Origin: Luidia sarsii
Taxonomy: Eukaryota; Echinodermata; Asteroidea; Paxillosida; Luidiidae
Direction: 5' to 3'
Length of the DNA stretch: 64,000 nt
NCBI GenBank assembly: GCA_949987565.1
Contig: OX465117.1
Coordinates: 62,001 to 126,000 of the forward strand
Position numbers and translations under genes: made by a program. The notes under the pieces were generated by a model. That model was not told the origin of the DNA, made no database searches, and was given only the letters and a program-made list of their open reading frames with translations. Positions 1 to 12,706 of this stretch are shown piece by piece (position 1 is the stretch's first letter; every line of letters begins with the position of its first letter).

Positions 1-1524
1 TATAATTATTTCTCGGCATTTTGGAGAGTCTAGCCGAGAGACGGCTAGTTTTCTAGCTTGAAAGAAGAGACGGAGCTATAATTATTTCTCGCCATTTTGG
101 AGAGTCTAGCAGAGAGACGGCTAGTTTTCTAGCTTGAAAGAAGAGACGCAGCTTTGTTTCTCGCCATTTTGGAGAGTTTAGCCGAAAGACGGCTAGTTTT
201 CTAGCTTGAAAGAAGAGACGGAGCTATAATTATTTCTCGCCATTTTGGAGAGTCTAGCCGAGAGGCGGCTAGTTTTTCAGTTTGAAAGAGGAGACGGAGC
301 TATGTTTCTCGCCATTATGGAAAGTCTAGCCGAGAAGCGGCTAGTTTTCTAGCTTGAAAGAGGAGACGTCGCTGTTTCTCGTCATTTTTGAGAGTCTAGC
401 CGAGAAGCGGCTAGTTTTCTAGCTTGAAAGAGGAGACGTCGCTGTTTCTCGTCATTTTGGAGAGTCTAGCCAAGAGGCGGCTAGTTCTCTACCTAAAAAG
501 AGGAGACGTCGCTGTTTCTCGTCATTTTGGAGAGTCTAGCCGAGAGACGGCTAGTTTTCTAGCTTGAAAGAGGAGACGGAGCTATAATTATTTCTCGGCA
601 TTTTGGAGAGTATAGCCGAGAGACGGCTAGTTTTCTAGCTTGAAAGAAGAGGCGCAGCTTTGTTTCTCGCCATTTTGGAAAGTCTAGCCGAGAGGCGGCT
701 AGTTTTCTAGCTTGAAAGAGGAGACGGAGCTATATTTCCCGCCATTTTGGCGAGTATAGCAAAGAGACGGCTAGTGTTCTAGCTTGAAAGAGGAGACGGA
801 GCTGTATTTCCCGCCATTTTGGAGAATCTAGCAAAGAGACGGCTAGTTTTCTAGCTTGAAAGAGGAGACGCAGCTATATTTCCCGCATTTTGGAGAGTCG
901 AGCTGAGAGACGGCTAGTTTTCTAGCTTGAAAGAGGAGACGGAGCTATATTTCCCGCCATTTTGGAGAGTCTAGCCAAGAGGCGGCTAGTTTTCTAGCTT
1001 GAAGGGGAGACGCAGCTATATTTCCCGCATTTTGGAGAGTCGAGCTGAGAGACGGCTAGTTTTCTAGCTTGAAAGAGGAGACGGAGCTATATTTCCCGCC
1101 ATTTTGGAGAGTCTAGCAAAGAGACGGCTAGTTTTCTAGCTTGAAAGAGGAGACGCAGCTATAATTATTTCTCGCCATTTTGGAGAGTATAGCCGAGAGA
1201 CGGCTAGTTTTCTAGCTTGAAAGAAGAGACGCAGCTATATTTCCCGCCATTTTGGAGAGTCGAGCTGAGAGACGGCTAGTTTTCTAGCTTGAAAGAGGAC
1301 ACGCCGCTGTTTCTCGTCATTTTGGAGAGTCTAGCCGAGAGGCGGCTAGTTTTCTAGCTTGAAAGAGGAGACGGAGCTATAATTATTTCTCGCCATTTTG
1401 GAGAGTCTAGCAGAGAGACGGCTAGTTTTCTAGCTTGAAAGAAGAGACGCAGCTTTGTTTCTCGCCATTTTGGAAAGTCAAGCCGAGAGGCGGCTAGTTT
1501 TCTAGCTTGAAAGAGGAGACGGAG

Positions 1525-1917
1525 CTATATTTCTCGCCAGTTTAGAGAGTCTAGCCGAGAGACGGCTAGCTTTCTAGCTTGAAAGAGGACACAGCTAGAT
1601 TTCTCACCATTTTGGGCTAGTCTACCGAGACACGGCTTGTTTTTAAACTTTAATTTATTTATCGCCATTTTTGGATATTCTACTTGACAGACGGCTAGCT
1701 TTCTAGCTTGAAAGAGCAGAGACTCACAGCCTGACAGCTTAGGGAAAGATGTCGTTTTCTTTATGACTTGTGAGCTTGAACTCACAGCCTGTTTGTTCAC
1801 AGTGACCCATCGTGGAAGTTTATTGTATTGCGAGTATTGCACCTGCAACAGCGCCACCGTGCGGCCGGGGGGACTTCTTTCATTCTATGAAGGGCGCCCT
1901 CTAATTTGTGAGAACAA
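1525..1917. repeat. Non-satellite module punctuating the array, copy 1
   Basis: About 390 bp that begins as diverged monomers and passes into unrelated sequence. It ends with a GC-rich stretch (GCCACCGTGCGGCCGGGGGG), a palindrome AGGGCGCCCT and TTTGTGAGAACAAA. The same module occurs at 7623, 11917 (split by an insertion) and 19450. It marks the end of each higher-order block. It holds a 110-codon minus-strand ORF that I do not regard as a gene. Confidence 0.85.
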
Positions 1918-4879
1918 ATTTTGGAGAGTCTAGCCGAGAGGCGGCTAGTTTTCTAGCTTGAAAGAGGAGACGTCGCTATAATTATTTCTCGCCATTTTGC
2001 AGAGTTTAGCCGAGAGACGGCTAGTTTTTCAGCTTGAAAGAGGAGACGGAGCTATGTTTCTCGCCATTATGGAGAGTCTAGCCGAGAGGCGGCTAGTTTT
2101 TCAGCTTGAAAGAGGAGACAGAGCTATGTTTCTCGCCATTATGGAAAGTCTAGCCGAGAAGCGGCTACTTTTCTAGCTTGAAAGAGGAGACGTCGCTGTT
2201 TCTCGTCATTTTGGAGAGTCTAGCCAAGAGGCGGCTAGTTCTCTACCTAAAAAGAGGAGACGTCGCTGTTTCTCGCCATTTTGGAGAGTCTAGCAGAGAG
2301 ACGGCTAGTTTTCTAGCTTGAAAGAAGAGACGGAGCTATAATTATTTCTCGCCATTTTGGAGAGTCTAGCCGAGAGGCGGCTAGTTTTTCAGCTTGAAAG
2401 AGGAGACGGAGCTATGTTTCTCGCCATTATGGAAAGTCTAGCCGAGAAGCGGCTACTTTTCTAGCTTGAAAGAGGAGACGTCGCTGTTTCTCGTCATTTT
2501 GGAGAGTCTAGCCAAGAGGCGGCTAGTTCTCTACCTAAAAAGAGGAGACGTCGCTGTTTCTCGTCATTTTGGAGAGTCTAGCCGAGAGACGGCTAGTTTT
2601 CTAGCTTGAAAGAGGAGACGGAGCTATAATTATTTCTTGGCATTTTGGAGAGTCTAGCCGAGAGACGGCTAGTTTTCTAGCTTGAAAGAAGAGACGGAGC
2701 TGTAATTATTTCTCGCCATTTTGGAGAGTCTAGCCGAGAGGCGGCTAGTTTTTCAGCTTGAAAGAGGAGACGGAGCTATGTTTCTCGCCATTATGGAAAG
2801 TCTAGCCGAGAAGCGGCTAGTTTTCTAGCTTGAAAGAGGACACGCCGCTGTTTCTCGTCATTTTGGAGAGTCTAGCCGAGAAGCGGCTAGTTTTCTAACT
2901 TGAAAGAGGAGACGTCGCTGTTTCTCGTCATTTTGGAGAGTCTAGCCGAGAGACGGCTAGTTTTCTAGCTTGAAAGAGGAGACGGAGCTCTAATTATTTC
3001 TCGCCATTTTGGAGAGTCTAGCCGAGAGACGGCTAGTTTTCTAGCTTGAAAGAAGAGACGCAGCTTTGTTTCTCGCCATTTTGGAGAGTCTAGCCGAGAG
3101 ACGGCTAGTTTTCTAGCTTGAAAGAAGAGACGCAGCTTTGTTTCTCGCCATTTTGGAGAGTCTAGCCGAGAGACGGCTAGTTTTCTAGCTTGAAAGAAGA
3201 GACGGAGCTATAATTATTTCTCGCCATTTTGGAGAGTCTAGCCGAGAGGCGGCTAGTTTTTCAGCTTGAAAGAGGAGACGGAGCTATGTTTCTCGCCATT
3301 ATGGAAAGTCTAGCCGAGAAGCGGCTACTTTTCTAGCTTGAAAGAGGAGACGTCGCTGTTTCTCGTCATTTTGGATAGTCTAGCCAAGAGGCGGCTAGTT
3401 CTCTACCTAAAAAGAGGAGACGTCGCTGTTTCTCGTCATTTTGGAGAGTCTAGCCGAGAGACGGCTAGTTTTCTAGCTTGAAAGAGGAGACGGAGCTATA
3501 ATTATTTCTCGCCATTTTGGAGAGTCTAGCTGAGAGACGGCTAGTTTTCTAGCTTGAAAGAAGAGACGCAGCTTTGTTTCTCGCCATTTTGGAGAGTCTA
3601 GCCGAGAGACGGCTAGTTTTCTAGCTTGAAAGAAGAGACGGAGCTATAATTATTTCTCGCCATTTTGGAGAGTCTAGCCGAGAGGCGGCTAGTTTTTCAG
3701 TTTGAAAGAGGAGACGGAGCTATGTTTCTCGCCATTATGGAAAGTCTAGCCGAGAAGCGGCTAGTTTTCTAGCTTGAAAGAGGAGACGTCGCTGTTTCTC
3801 GTCATTTTTGAGAGTCTAGCCGAGAAGCGGCTAGTTTTCTAGCTTGAAAGAGGAGACGTCGCTGTTTCTCGTCATTTTGGAGAGTCTAGCCAAGAGGCGG
3901 CTAGTTCTCTACCTTAAAAGAGGAGACGTCGCTGTTTCTCGTCATTTTGGAGAGTCTAGCCGAGAGACGGCTAGTTTTCTAGCTTGAAAGAGGAGACGGA
4001 GCTATAATTATTTCTCGGCATTTTGGAGAGTATAGCCGAGAGACGGCTAGTTTTCTAGCTTGAAAGAAGAGGCGCAGCTTTGTTTCTCGCCATTTTGGAA
4101 AGTCTAGCCGAGAGGCGGCTAGTTTTCTAGCTTGAAAGAGGAGACGGAGCTATATTTCCCGCCATTTTGGCGAGTCTAGCAAAGAGACGGCTAGTTTTCT
4201 AGCTTGAAAGAGGAGACGGAGCTGTATTTCCCGCCATTTTGGAGAGTCTAGCAAAGAGACGGCTAGTTTTCTAGCTTGAAAGAGGAGACGCAGCTATATT
4301 TCCCGCATTTTGGAGAGTCGAGCTGAGAGACTGCTAGTTTTCTAGCTTGAAAGAGGAGACGGAGCTATAATTATTTCTCGTCATTTTGGAGAGTCTAGCC
4401 GAGAGACGGCTAGTTTTCTAGCTTGAAAGAAGAGACGCAGCTTTGTTTCTCGCCATTTTGGAGAGTTTAGCCGAGAGACGGCTAGTTTTTCAGCTTGAAA
4501 GAGGAGACGGAGCTATGTTTCTCGCCATTATGGAGAGTCTAGCCGAGAGGCGGCTAGTTTTTCAGCTTGAAAGAGGAGACAGAGCTATGTTTCTCGCCAT
4601 TATGGAAAGTCTAGCCGAGAAGCGGCTACTTTTCTAGCTTGAAAGAGGAGACGTCGCTGTTTCTCGTCATTTTGGAGAGTCTAGCCAAGAGGCGGCTAGT
4701 TCTCTACCTAAAAAGAGGAGACGTCGCTGTTTCTCGTCGTTTTGGAGAGTCTAGCCGAGAGACGGCTAGTTTTCTAGCTTGAAAGAGGAGACGGAGGTAT
4801 AATTATTTCTCGGCATTTTGGAGAGTCTAGCCGAGAGACGGCTAGTTTTCTAGCTTGAAAGAAGAGACGGAGCTATAAT

Positions 4880-7538
4880 TATTTCTCGCCATTTTGGAGA
4901 GTCTAGCAGAGAGACGGCTAGTTTTCTAGCTTGAAAGAAGAGACGCAGCTTTGTTTCTCGCCATTTTGGAGAGTTTAGCCGAAAGACGGCTAGTTTTCTA
5001 GCTTGAAAGAAGAGACGGAGCTATAATTATTTCTCGCCATTTTGGAGAGTCTAGCCGAGAGGCGGCTAGTTTTTCAGTTTGAAAGAGGAGACGGAGCTAT
5101 GTTTCTCGCCATTATGGAAAGTCTAGCCGAGAAGCGGCTAGTTTTCTAGCTTGAAAGAGGAGACGTCGCTGTTTCTCGTCATTTTTGAGAGTCTAGCCGA
5201 GAAGCGGCTAGTTTTCTAGCTTGAAAGAGGAGACGTCGCTGTTTCTCGTCATTTTGGAGAGTCTAGCCAAGAGGCGGCTAGTTCTCTACCTAAAAAGAGG
5301 AGACGTCGCTGTTTCTCGTCATTTTGGAGAGTCTAGCCGAGAGACGGCTAGTTTTCTAGCTTGAAAGAGGAGACGGAGCTATAATTATTTCTCGGCATTT
5401 TGGAGAGTATAGCCGAGAGACGGCTAGTTTTCTAGCTTGAAAGAAGAGGCGCAGCTTTGTTTCTCGCCATTTTGGAAAGTCTAGCCGAGAGGCGGCTAGT
5501 TTTCTAGCTTGAAAGAGGAGACGGAGCTATATTTCCCGCCATTTTGGCGAGTATAGCAAAGAGACGGCTAGTGTTCTAGCTTGAAAGAGGAGACGGAGCT
5601 GTATTTCCCGCCATTTTGGAGAATCTAGCAAAGAGACGGCTAGTTTTCTAGCTTGAAAGAGGAGACGCAGCTATATTTCCCGCATTTTGGAGAGTCGAGC
5701 TGAGAGACGGCTAGTTTTCTAGCTTGAAAGAGGAGACGGAGCTATATTTCCCGCCATTTTGGAGAGTCTAGCCAAGAGGCGGCTAGTTTTCTAGCTTGAA
5801 GGGGAGACGCAGCTATATTTCCCGCATTTTGGAGAGTCGAGCTGAGAGACGGCTAGTTTTCTAGCTTGAAAGAGGAGACGGAGCTATATTTCCCGCCATT
5901 TTGGAGAGTCTAGCAAAGAGACGGCTAGTTTTCTAGCTTGAAAGAGGAGACGCAGCTATAATTATTTCTCGCCATTTTGGAGAGTATAGCCGAGAGACGG
6001 CTAGTTTTCTAGCTTGAAAGAAGAGACGCAGCTATATTTCCCGCCATTTTGGAGAGTCGAGCTGAGAGACGGCTAGTTTTCTAGCTTGAAAGAGGACACG
6101 CCGCTGTTTCTCGTCATTTTGGAGAGTCTAGCCGAGAGGCGGCTAGTTTTCTAGCTTGAAAGAGGAGACGGAGCTATAATTATTTCTCGCCATTTTGGAG
6201 AGTCTAGCAGAGAGACGGCTAGTTTTCTAGCTTGAAAGAAGAGACGCAGCTTTGTTTCTCGCCATTTTGGAGAGTTTAGCCGAAAGACGGCTAGTTTTCT
6301 AGCTTGAAAGAAGAGACGGAGCTATAATTATTTCTCGCCATTTTGGAGAGTCTAGCCGAGAGGCGGCTAGTTTTTCAGTTTGAAAGAGGAGACGGAGCTA
6401 TGTTTCTCGCCATTATGGAAAGTCTAGCCGAGAAGCGGCTAGTTTTCTAGCTTGAAAGAGGAGACGTCGCTGTTTCTCGTCATTTTTGAGAGTCTAGCCG
6501 AGAAGCGGCTAGTTTTCTAGCTTGAAAGAGGAGACGTCGCTGTTTCTCGTCATTTTGGAGAGTCTAGCCAAGAGGCGGCTAGTTCTCTACCTAAAAAGAG
6601 GAGACGTCGCTGTTTCTCGTCATTTTGGAGAGTCTAGCCGAGAGACGGCTAGTTTTCTAGCTTGAAAGAGGAGACGGAGCTATAATTATTTCTCGGCATT
6701 TTGGAGAGTATAGCCGAGAGACGGCTAGTTTTCTAGCTTGAAAGAAGAGGCGCAGCTTTGTTTCTCGCCATTTTGGAAAGTCTAGCCGAGAGGCGGCTAG
6801 TTTTCTAGCTTGAAAGAGGAGACGGAGCTATATTTCCCGCCATTTTGGCGAGTATAGCAAAGAGACGGCTAGTGTTCTAGCTTGAAAGAGGAGACGGAGC
6901 TGTATTTCCCGCCATTTTGGAGAATCTAGCAAAGAGACGGCTAGTTTTCTAGCTTGAAAGAGGAGACGCAGCTATATTTCCCGCATTTTGGAGAGTCGAG
7001 CTGAGAGACGGCTAGTTTTCTAGCTTGAAAGAGGAGACGGAGCTATATTTCCCGCCATTTTGGAGAGTCTAGCCAAGAGGCGGCTAGTTTTCTAGCTTGA
7101 AGGGGAGACGCAGCTATATTTCCCGCATTTTGGAGAGTCGAGCTGAGAGACGGCTAGTTTTCTAGCTTGAAAGAGGAGACGGAGCTATATTTCCCGCCAT
7201 TTTGGAGAGTCTAGCAAAGAGACGGCTAGTTTTCTAGCTTGAAAGAGGAGACGCAGCTATAATTATTTCTCGCCATTTTGGAGAGTATAGCCGAGAGACG
7301 GCTAGTTTTCTAGCTTGAAAGAAGAGACGCAGCTATATTTCCCGCCATTTTGGAGAGTCGAGCTGAGAGACGGCTAGTTTTCTAGCTTGAAAGAGGACAC
7401 GCCGCTGTTTCTCGTCATTTTGGAGAGTCTAGCCGAGAGGCGGCTAGTTTTCTAGCTTGAAAGAGGAGACGGAGCTATAATTATTTCTCGCCATTTTGGA
7501 GAGTCTAGCAGAGAGACGGCTAGTTTTCTAGCTTGAAA
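4880..7538. repeat. Nested tandem duplication inside the satellite (period 1301 bp)
   Basis: Bases from 4880 to about 6180 recur from 6181 to about 7480 with the same order of monomer variants, including the marker variants AGCAGAGAGACGG, GTTTAGCCGAAAGACGG and GCGAGTATAGCAAAG. The first copy also matches bases 85-1440. This is a local duplication of about 18 monomers within the larger higher-order unit, which points to recent unequal exchange. Confidence 0.85.
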
Positions 7539-7622
7539 GAAGAGACGCAGCTTTGTTTCTCGCCATTTTGGAAAGTCAAGCCGAGAGGCGGCTAGTTTTC
7601 TAGCTTGAAAGAGGAGACGGAG

Positions 7623-8015
7623 CTATATTTCTCGCCAGTTTAGAGAGTCTAGCCGAGAGACGGCTAGCTTTCTAGCTTGAAAGAGGACACAGCTAGATTT
7701 CTCACCATTTTGGGCTAGTCTACCGAGACACGGCTTGTTTTTAAACTTTAATTTATTTATCGCCATTTTTGGATAGTCTACTTGACAGACGGCTAGCTTT
7801 CTAGCTTGAAAGAGCAGAGACTCACAGCCTGACAGCTTAGGGAAAGATGTCGTTTTCTTTATGACTTGTGAGCTTGAACTCACAGCCTGTTTGTTCACAG
7901 TGACCCATCGTGGAAGTTTATTGTATTGCGAGTATTGCACCTGCAACAGCGCCACCGTGCGGCCGGGGGGACTTCTTTCATTCTATGAAGGGCGCCCTCT
8001 AATTTGTGAGAACAA
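7623..8015. repeat. Non-satellite module punctuating the array, copy 2
   Basis: Nearly identical to the module at 1525-1917, shifted by 6098 bp. Its uninterrupted junction GTATTGCGAGTATTGC gives the pre-insertion reference for the 3.6 kb insertion found in copy 3. Confidence 0.85.
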
Positions 8016-11000
8016 ATTTTGGAGAGTCTAGCCGAGAGGCGGCTAGTTTTCTAGCTTGAAAGAGGAGACGTCGCTATAATTATTTCTCGCCATTTTGCAG
8101 AGTTTAGCCGAGAGACGGCTAGTTTTTCAGCTTGAAAGAGGAGACGGAGCTATGTTTCTCGCCATTATGGAGAGTCTAGCCGAGAGGCGGCTAGTTTTTC
8201 AGCTTGAAAGAGGAGACAGAGCTATGTTTCTCGCCATTATGGAAAGTCTAGCCGAGAAGCGGCTACTTTTCTAGCTTGAAAGAGGAGACGTCGCTGTTTC
8301 TCGTCATTTTGGAGAGTCTAGCCAAGAGGCGGCTAGTTCTCTACCTAAAAAGAGGAGACGTCGCTGTTTCTCGCCATTTTGGAGAGTCTAGCAGAGAGAC
8401 GGCTAGTTTTCTAGCTTGAAAGAAGAGACGGAGCTATAATTATTTCTCGCCATTTTGGAGAGTCTAGCCGAGAGGCGGCTAGTTTTTCAGCTTGAAAGAG
8501 GAGACGGAGCTATGTTTCTCGCCATTATGGAAAGTCTAGCCGAGAAGCGGCTACTTTTCTAGCTTGAAAGAGGAGACGTCGCTGTTTCTCGTCATTTTGG
8601 AGAGTCTAGCCAAGAGGCGGCTAGTTCTCTACCTAAAAAGAGGAGACGTCGCTGTTTCTCGTCATTTTGGAGAGTCTAGCCGAGAGACGGCTAGTTTTCT
8701 AGCTTGAAAGAGGAGACGGAGCTATAATTATTTCTTGGCATTTTGGAGAGTCTAGCCGAGAGACGGCTAGTTTTCTAGCTTGAAAGAAGAGACGGAGCTG
8801 TAATTATTTCTCGCCATTTTGGAGAGTCTAGCCGAGAGGCGGCTAGTTTTTCAGCTTGAAAGAGGAGACGGAGCTATGTTTCTCGCCATTATGGAAAGTC
8901 TAGCCGAGAAGCGGCTAGTTTTCTAGCTTGAAAGAGGACACGCCGCTGTTTCTCGTCATTTTGGAGAGTCTAGCCGAGAAGCGGCTAGTTTTCTAACTTG
9001 AAAGAGGAGACGTCGCTGTTTCTCGTCATTTTGGAGAGTCTAGCCGAGAGACGGCTAGTTTTCTAGCTTGAAAGAGGAGACGGAGCTATAATTATTTCTC
9101 GCCATTTTGGAGAGTCTAGCCGAGAGACGGCTAGTTTTCTAGCTTGAAAGAAGAGACGCAGCTTTGTTTCTCGCCATTTTGGAGAGTCTAGCCGAGAGAC
9201 GGCTAGTTTTCTAGCTTGAAAGAAGAGACGCAGCTTTGTTTCTCGCCATTTTGGAGAGTCTAGCCGAGAGACGGCTAGTTTTCTAGCTTGAAAGAAGAGA
9301 CGGAGCTATAATTATTTCTCGCCATTTTGGAGAGTCTAGCCGAGAGGCGGCTAGTTTTTCAGCTTGAAAGAGGAGACGGAGCTATGTTTCTCGCCATTAT
9401 GGAAAGTCTAGCCGAGAAGCGGCTACTTTTCTAGCTTGAAAGAGGAGACGTCGCTGTTTCTCGTCATTTTGGATAGTCTAGCCAAGAGGCGGCTAGTTCT
9501 CTACCTAAAAAGAGGAGACGTCGCTGTTTCTCGTCATTTTGGAGAGTCTAGCCGAGAGACGGCTAGTTTTCTAGCTTGAAAGAGGAGACGGAGCTATAAT
9601 TATTTCTCGCCATTTTGGAGAGTCTAGCAGAGAGACGGCTAGTTTTCTAGCTTGAAAGAAGAGACGCAGCTTTGTTTCTCGCCATTTTGGAGAGTCTAGC
9701 CGAGAGACGGCTAGTTTTCTAGCTTGAAAGAAGAGACGGAGCTATAATTATTTCTCGCCATTTTGGAGAGTCTAGCCGAGAGGCGGCTAGTTTTTCAGTT
9801 TGAAAGAGGAGACGGAGCTATGTTTCTCGCCATTATGGAAAGTCTAGCCGAGAAGCGGCTAGTTTTCTAGCTTGAAAGAGGAGACGTCGCTGTTTCTCGT
9901 CATTTTTGAGAGTCTAGCCGAGAAGCGGCTAGTTTTCTAGCTTGAAAGAGGAGACGTCGCTGTTTCTCGTCATTTTGGAGAGTCTAGCCAAGAGGCGGCT
10001 AGTTCTCTACCTTAAAAGAGGAGACGTCGCTGTTTCTCGTCATTTTGGAGAGTCTAGCCGAGAGACGGCTAGTTTTCTAGCTTGAAAGAGGAGACGGAGC
10101 TATAATTATTTCTCGGCATTTTGGAGAGTATAGCCGAGAGACGGCTAGTTTTCTAGCTTGAAAGAAGAGGCGCAGCTTTGTTTCTCGCCATTTTGGAAAG
10201 TCTAGCCGAGAGGCGGCTAGTTTTCTAGCTTGAAAGAGGAGACGGAGCTATATTTCCCGCCATTTTGGCGAGTCTAGCAAAGAGACGGCTAGTTTTCTAG
10301 CTTGAAAGAGGAGACGGAGCTGTATTTCCCGCCATTTTGGAGAGTCTAGCAAAGAGACGGCTAGTTTTCTAGCTTGAAAGAGGAGACGCAGCTATATTTC
10401 CCGCATTTTGGAGAGTCGAGCTGAGAGACTGCTAGTTTTCTAGCTTGAAAGAGGAGACGGAGCTATATTTCCCGCCATTTTGGAGAGTCTAGCCAAGAGG
10501 CGGCTAGTTTTCTAGCTTGAAAGAGGAGACGCAGCTATATTTCCCGCATTTTGGAGAGTCGAGCTGAGAGACGGCTAGTTTTCTAGCTTGAAAGAGGAGA
10601 CGGAGCTATATTTCCCGCCATTTTGGAGAGTCTAGCAAAGAGACGGCTAGTTTTCTAGCTTGAAAGAGGAGACGCAGCTATATTTCCCGCCATTTTGGAG
10701 AGTCGAGCTGAGAGACGGCTAGTTTTCTAGCTTGAAAAAGGAGACGCAGCTATATTTCCCGCCATTTTGGAGAGTCGAGCTGAGAGACGGCTAGTTTTCT
10801 AGCTTGAAAGAGGAGACGCAGCTATAATTATTTCTCGCCATTTTGGAGAGTCTAGCCGAGAGACGGCTAGTTTTCTAGCTTGAAAGAGGAGACGGAGCTA
10901 TAATTATTTCTCGCCATTTTGGAGAGTCGAGCTGAGAGACGGCTAGTTTTCTAGCTTGAAAGAGGACACGCCGCTGTTTCTCGTCATTTTGGAGAGTCTA

Positions 11001-11916
11001 GCCGAGAAGCGGCTAGTTTTCTAGCTTGAAAGAGGAGACGTCGCTGTTTCTCGTCATTTTGGAGAGTCTAGCCGAGAGACGGCTAGTTTTCTAGCTTGAA
11101 AGAGGAGACGGAGCTATAATTATTTCTCGCCATTTTGGAGACTGAGTCTAGCCGAGATACGGCTAGTTTTCTAGCTTGAAAGAAGAGACGCAGCTATATT
11201 TCCCGCCATTTTGGAGAGTCGAGCTGAGAGACGGCTAGTTTTCTAGCTTGAAAGAGGACACGCCGCTGTTTCTCGTCATTTTGGAGAGTCTAGCCGAGAG
11301 GCGGCTAGTTTTCTAGCTTGAAAGAGGAGACGCAGCTATATTTCCCGCATTTTGGAGAGTCGAGCTGAGAGACGGCTAGTTTTCTAGCTTGAAAGAGGAG
11401 ACGGAGCTATATTTCCCGCCATTTTGGAGAGTCTAGCAAAGAGACGGCTAGTTTTCTAGCTTGAAAGAGGAGACGCAGCTATATTTCCCGCCATTTTGGA
11501 GAGTCGAGCTGAGAGACGGCTAGTTTTCTAGCTTGAAAGAGGAGACGCAGCTATAATTATTTCTCGCCATTTTGGAGAGTATAGCCGAGAGACGGCTAGT
11601 TTTCTAGCTTGAAAGAAGAGACGCAGCTATATTTCCCGCCATTTTGGAGAGTCGAGCTGAGAGACGGCTAGTTTTCTAGCTTGAAAGAGGACACGCCGCT
11701 GTTTCTCGTCATTTTGGAGAGTCTAGCCGAGAGGCGGCTAGTTTTCTAGCTTGAAAGAGGAGACGGAGCTATAATTATTTCTCGCCATTTTGGAGAGTAT
11801 AGCAGAGAGACGGCTAGTTTTCTAGCTTGAAAGAAGAGACGCAGCTTTGTTTCTCGACATTTTGGAAAGTCAAGCCGAGAGGCGGCTAGTTTTCTAGCTT
11901 GAAAGAGGAGACGGAG

Positions 11917-12222
11917 CTATATTTCTCGCCAGTTTAGAGAGTCTAGCCGAGAGACGGCTAGCTTTCTAGCTTGAAAGAGGACACAGCTAGATTTCTCACC
12001 ATTTTGGGCTAGTCTACCGAGACACGGCTTGTTTTTAAACTTTAATTTATTTATCGCCATTTTTGGATAGTCTACTTGACAGACGGCTAGCTTTCTAGCT
12101 TGAAAGAGCAGAGACTCACAGCCTGACAGCTTAGGGAAAGATGTCGTTTTCTTTATGACTTGTGAGCTTGAACTCACAGCCTGTTTGTTCACAGTGACCC
12201 ATCGTGGAAGTTTATTGTATTG
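11917..12222. repeat. Non-satellite module copy 3, left part (interrupted)
   Basis: Matches copies 1 and 2 up to GTATTG at 12222. It then stops at the GGGTGCAG end of the insertion and resumes at 15831 with ATTGCGAGTATTGC. The rest of the module lies at 15831-15921. Confidence 0.85.
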
Positions 12223-12706
12223 GGGTGCAGCACACAAAATCCATCCAAGATGGCTCCGCCGAGCTGATTATCATAAAGTGTGTACCCACAACTTTTTTTT
12301 AATAAGGGGTCTTTGGAGGCTAATTAACTGATACATTGTAGAACAAGTGAAGCTTAAGACAACCTGGGGGTTCACTCTTCAATTTGGTATGAAATTTGGA
12401 CCATATCTGGCTTTAAATGTGGCCCTATTTGGCTGCGGAAGTGGAGGGGTCCATCTCAAAATCCTTGCAGAAATTCGGCTTGGACGACTAGACATTTTGG
12501 GGGTGTTTTTTTCTGGGGGTAATTAGCAAAAAATCTAATCGGCTAAGGGCACTAAAATTGAAAAGAATCTGAGAGATGAAGGTCCAAACTACAATTTTAA
12601 GTATAGCTACAAGAACTGAGAGACTTTTGGGCATGGGATAATTGGCTTTGAAAGTGAGTGTTTTTGTACAGTGTTCAATGGGAGCTCTATTTAGTGTTCT
12701 GCACCC
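12223..12706. mobile_element. 484-bp element with short inverted ends, left copy
   Basis: Begins GGGTGCAGCACAC and ends GTGTTCTGCACCC, so the last 8 bases are the exact inverse of the first 8. It encodes no transposase. By eye it is identical to the copy at 15347-15830. The flanks are ATTG on the left and TATA on the right. Length and inverted termini fit a non-autonomous DNA transposon. An LTR is less likely, because LTRs normally start TG and end CA and no coding interior or primer-binding site is seen. Confidence 0.75.

Larger units (their letters stand above)
1..12222. repeat. Satellite array, 70-76 bp monomer, left block (runs off window start)
   Basis: The block is a head-to-tail tandem of related monomers. 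Each has the order: TTTCTCGCCATTTTGGAGAG, then a hairpin CTAGCCGAGAGACGGCTAG, then TTTTCTAGCTTGAAAGAGGAGACG and a short variable spacer. Spacer types set the length: TATAATTAT gives 76 bp, CTTTGT gives 72 bp and GTCGCTG gives 70 bp. Monomer variants recur in the same order over kilobases, so this is a higher-order repeat. Examples are bases 1918-4360 recurring at 8016-10460 (shift 6098), and bases 1-1440 recurring at 4798-6237 (shift 4797). No sustained coding frame is seen. Short minus-strand ORFs recur only because the DNA is duplicated. By length I estimate roughly 200 monomers in the two blocks together. Confidence 0.96.

Noticed and set aside
1525..1857. 110-codon minus-strand ORF repeated at 7623, 11917 and 19450
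   Set aside because: It recurs only because the satellite module is duplicated. It has no family motif, begins inside the module and ends in satellite DNA.
4443..4637. Plus-strand ORF with an internal repeat
   Set aside because: It is a read-through of three satellite monomers whose lengths happen to keep frame.
1..12222. CRISPR array
   Set aside because: The repeat is continuous, with variable but related monomers and no unique spacers, in a eukaryotic genome.
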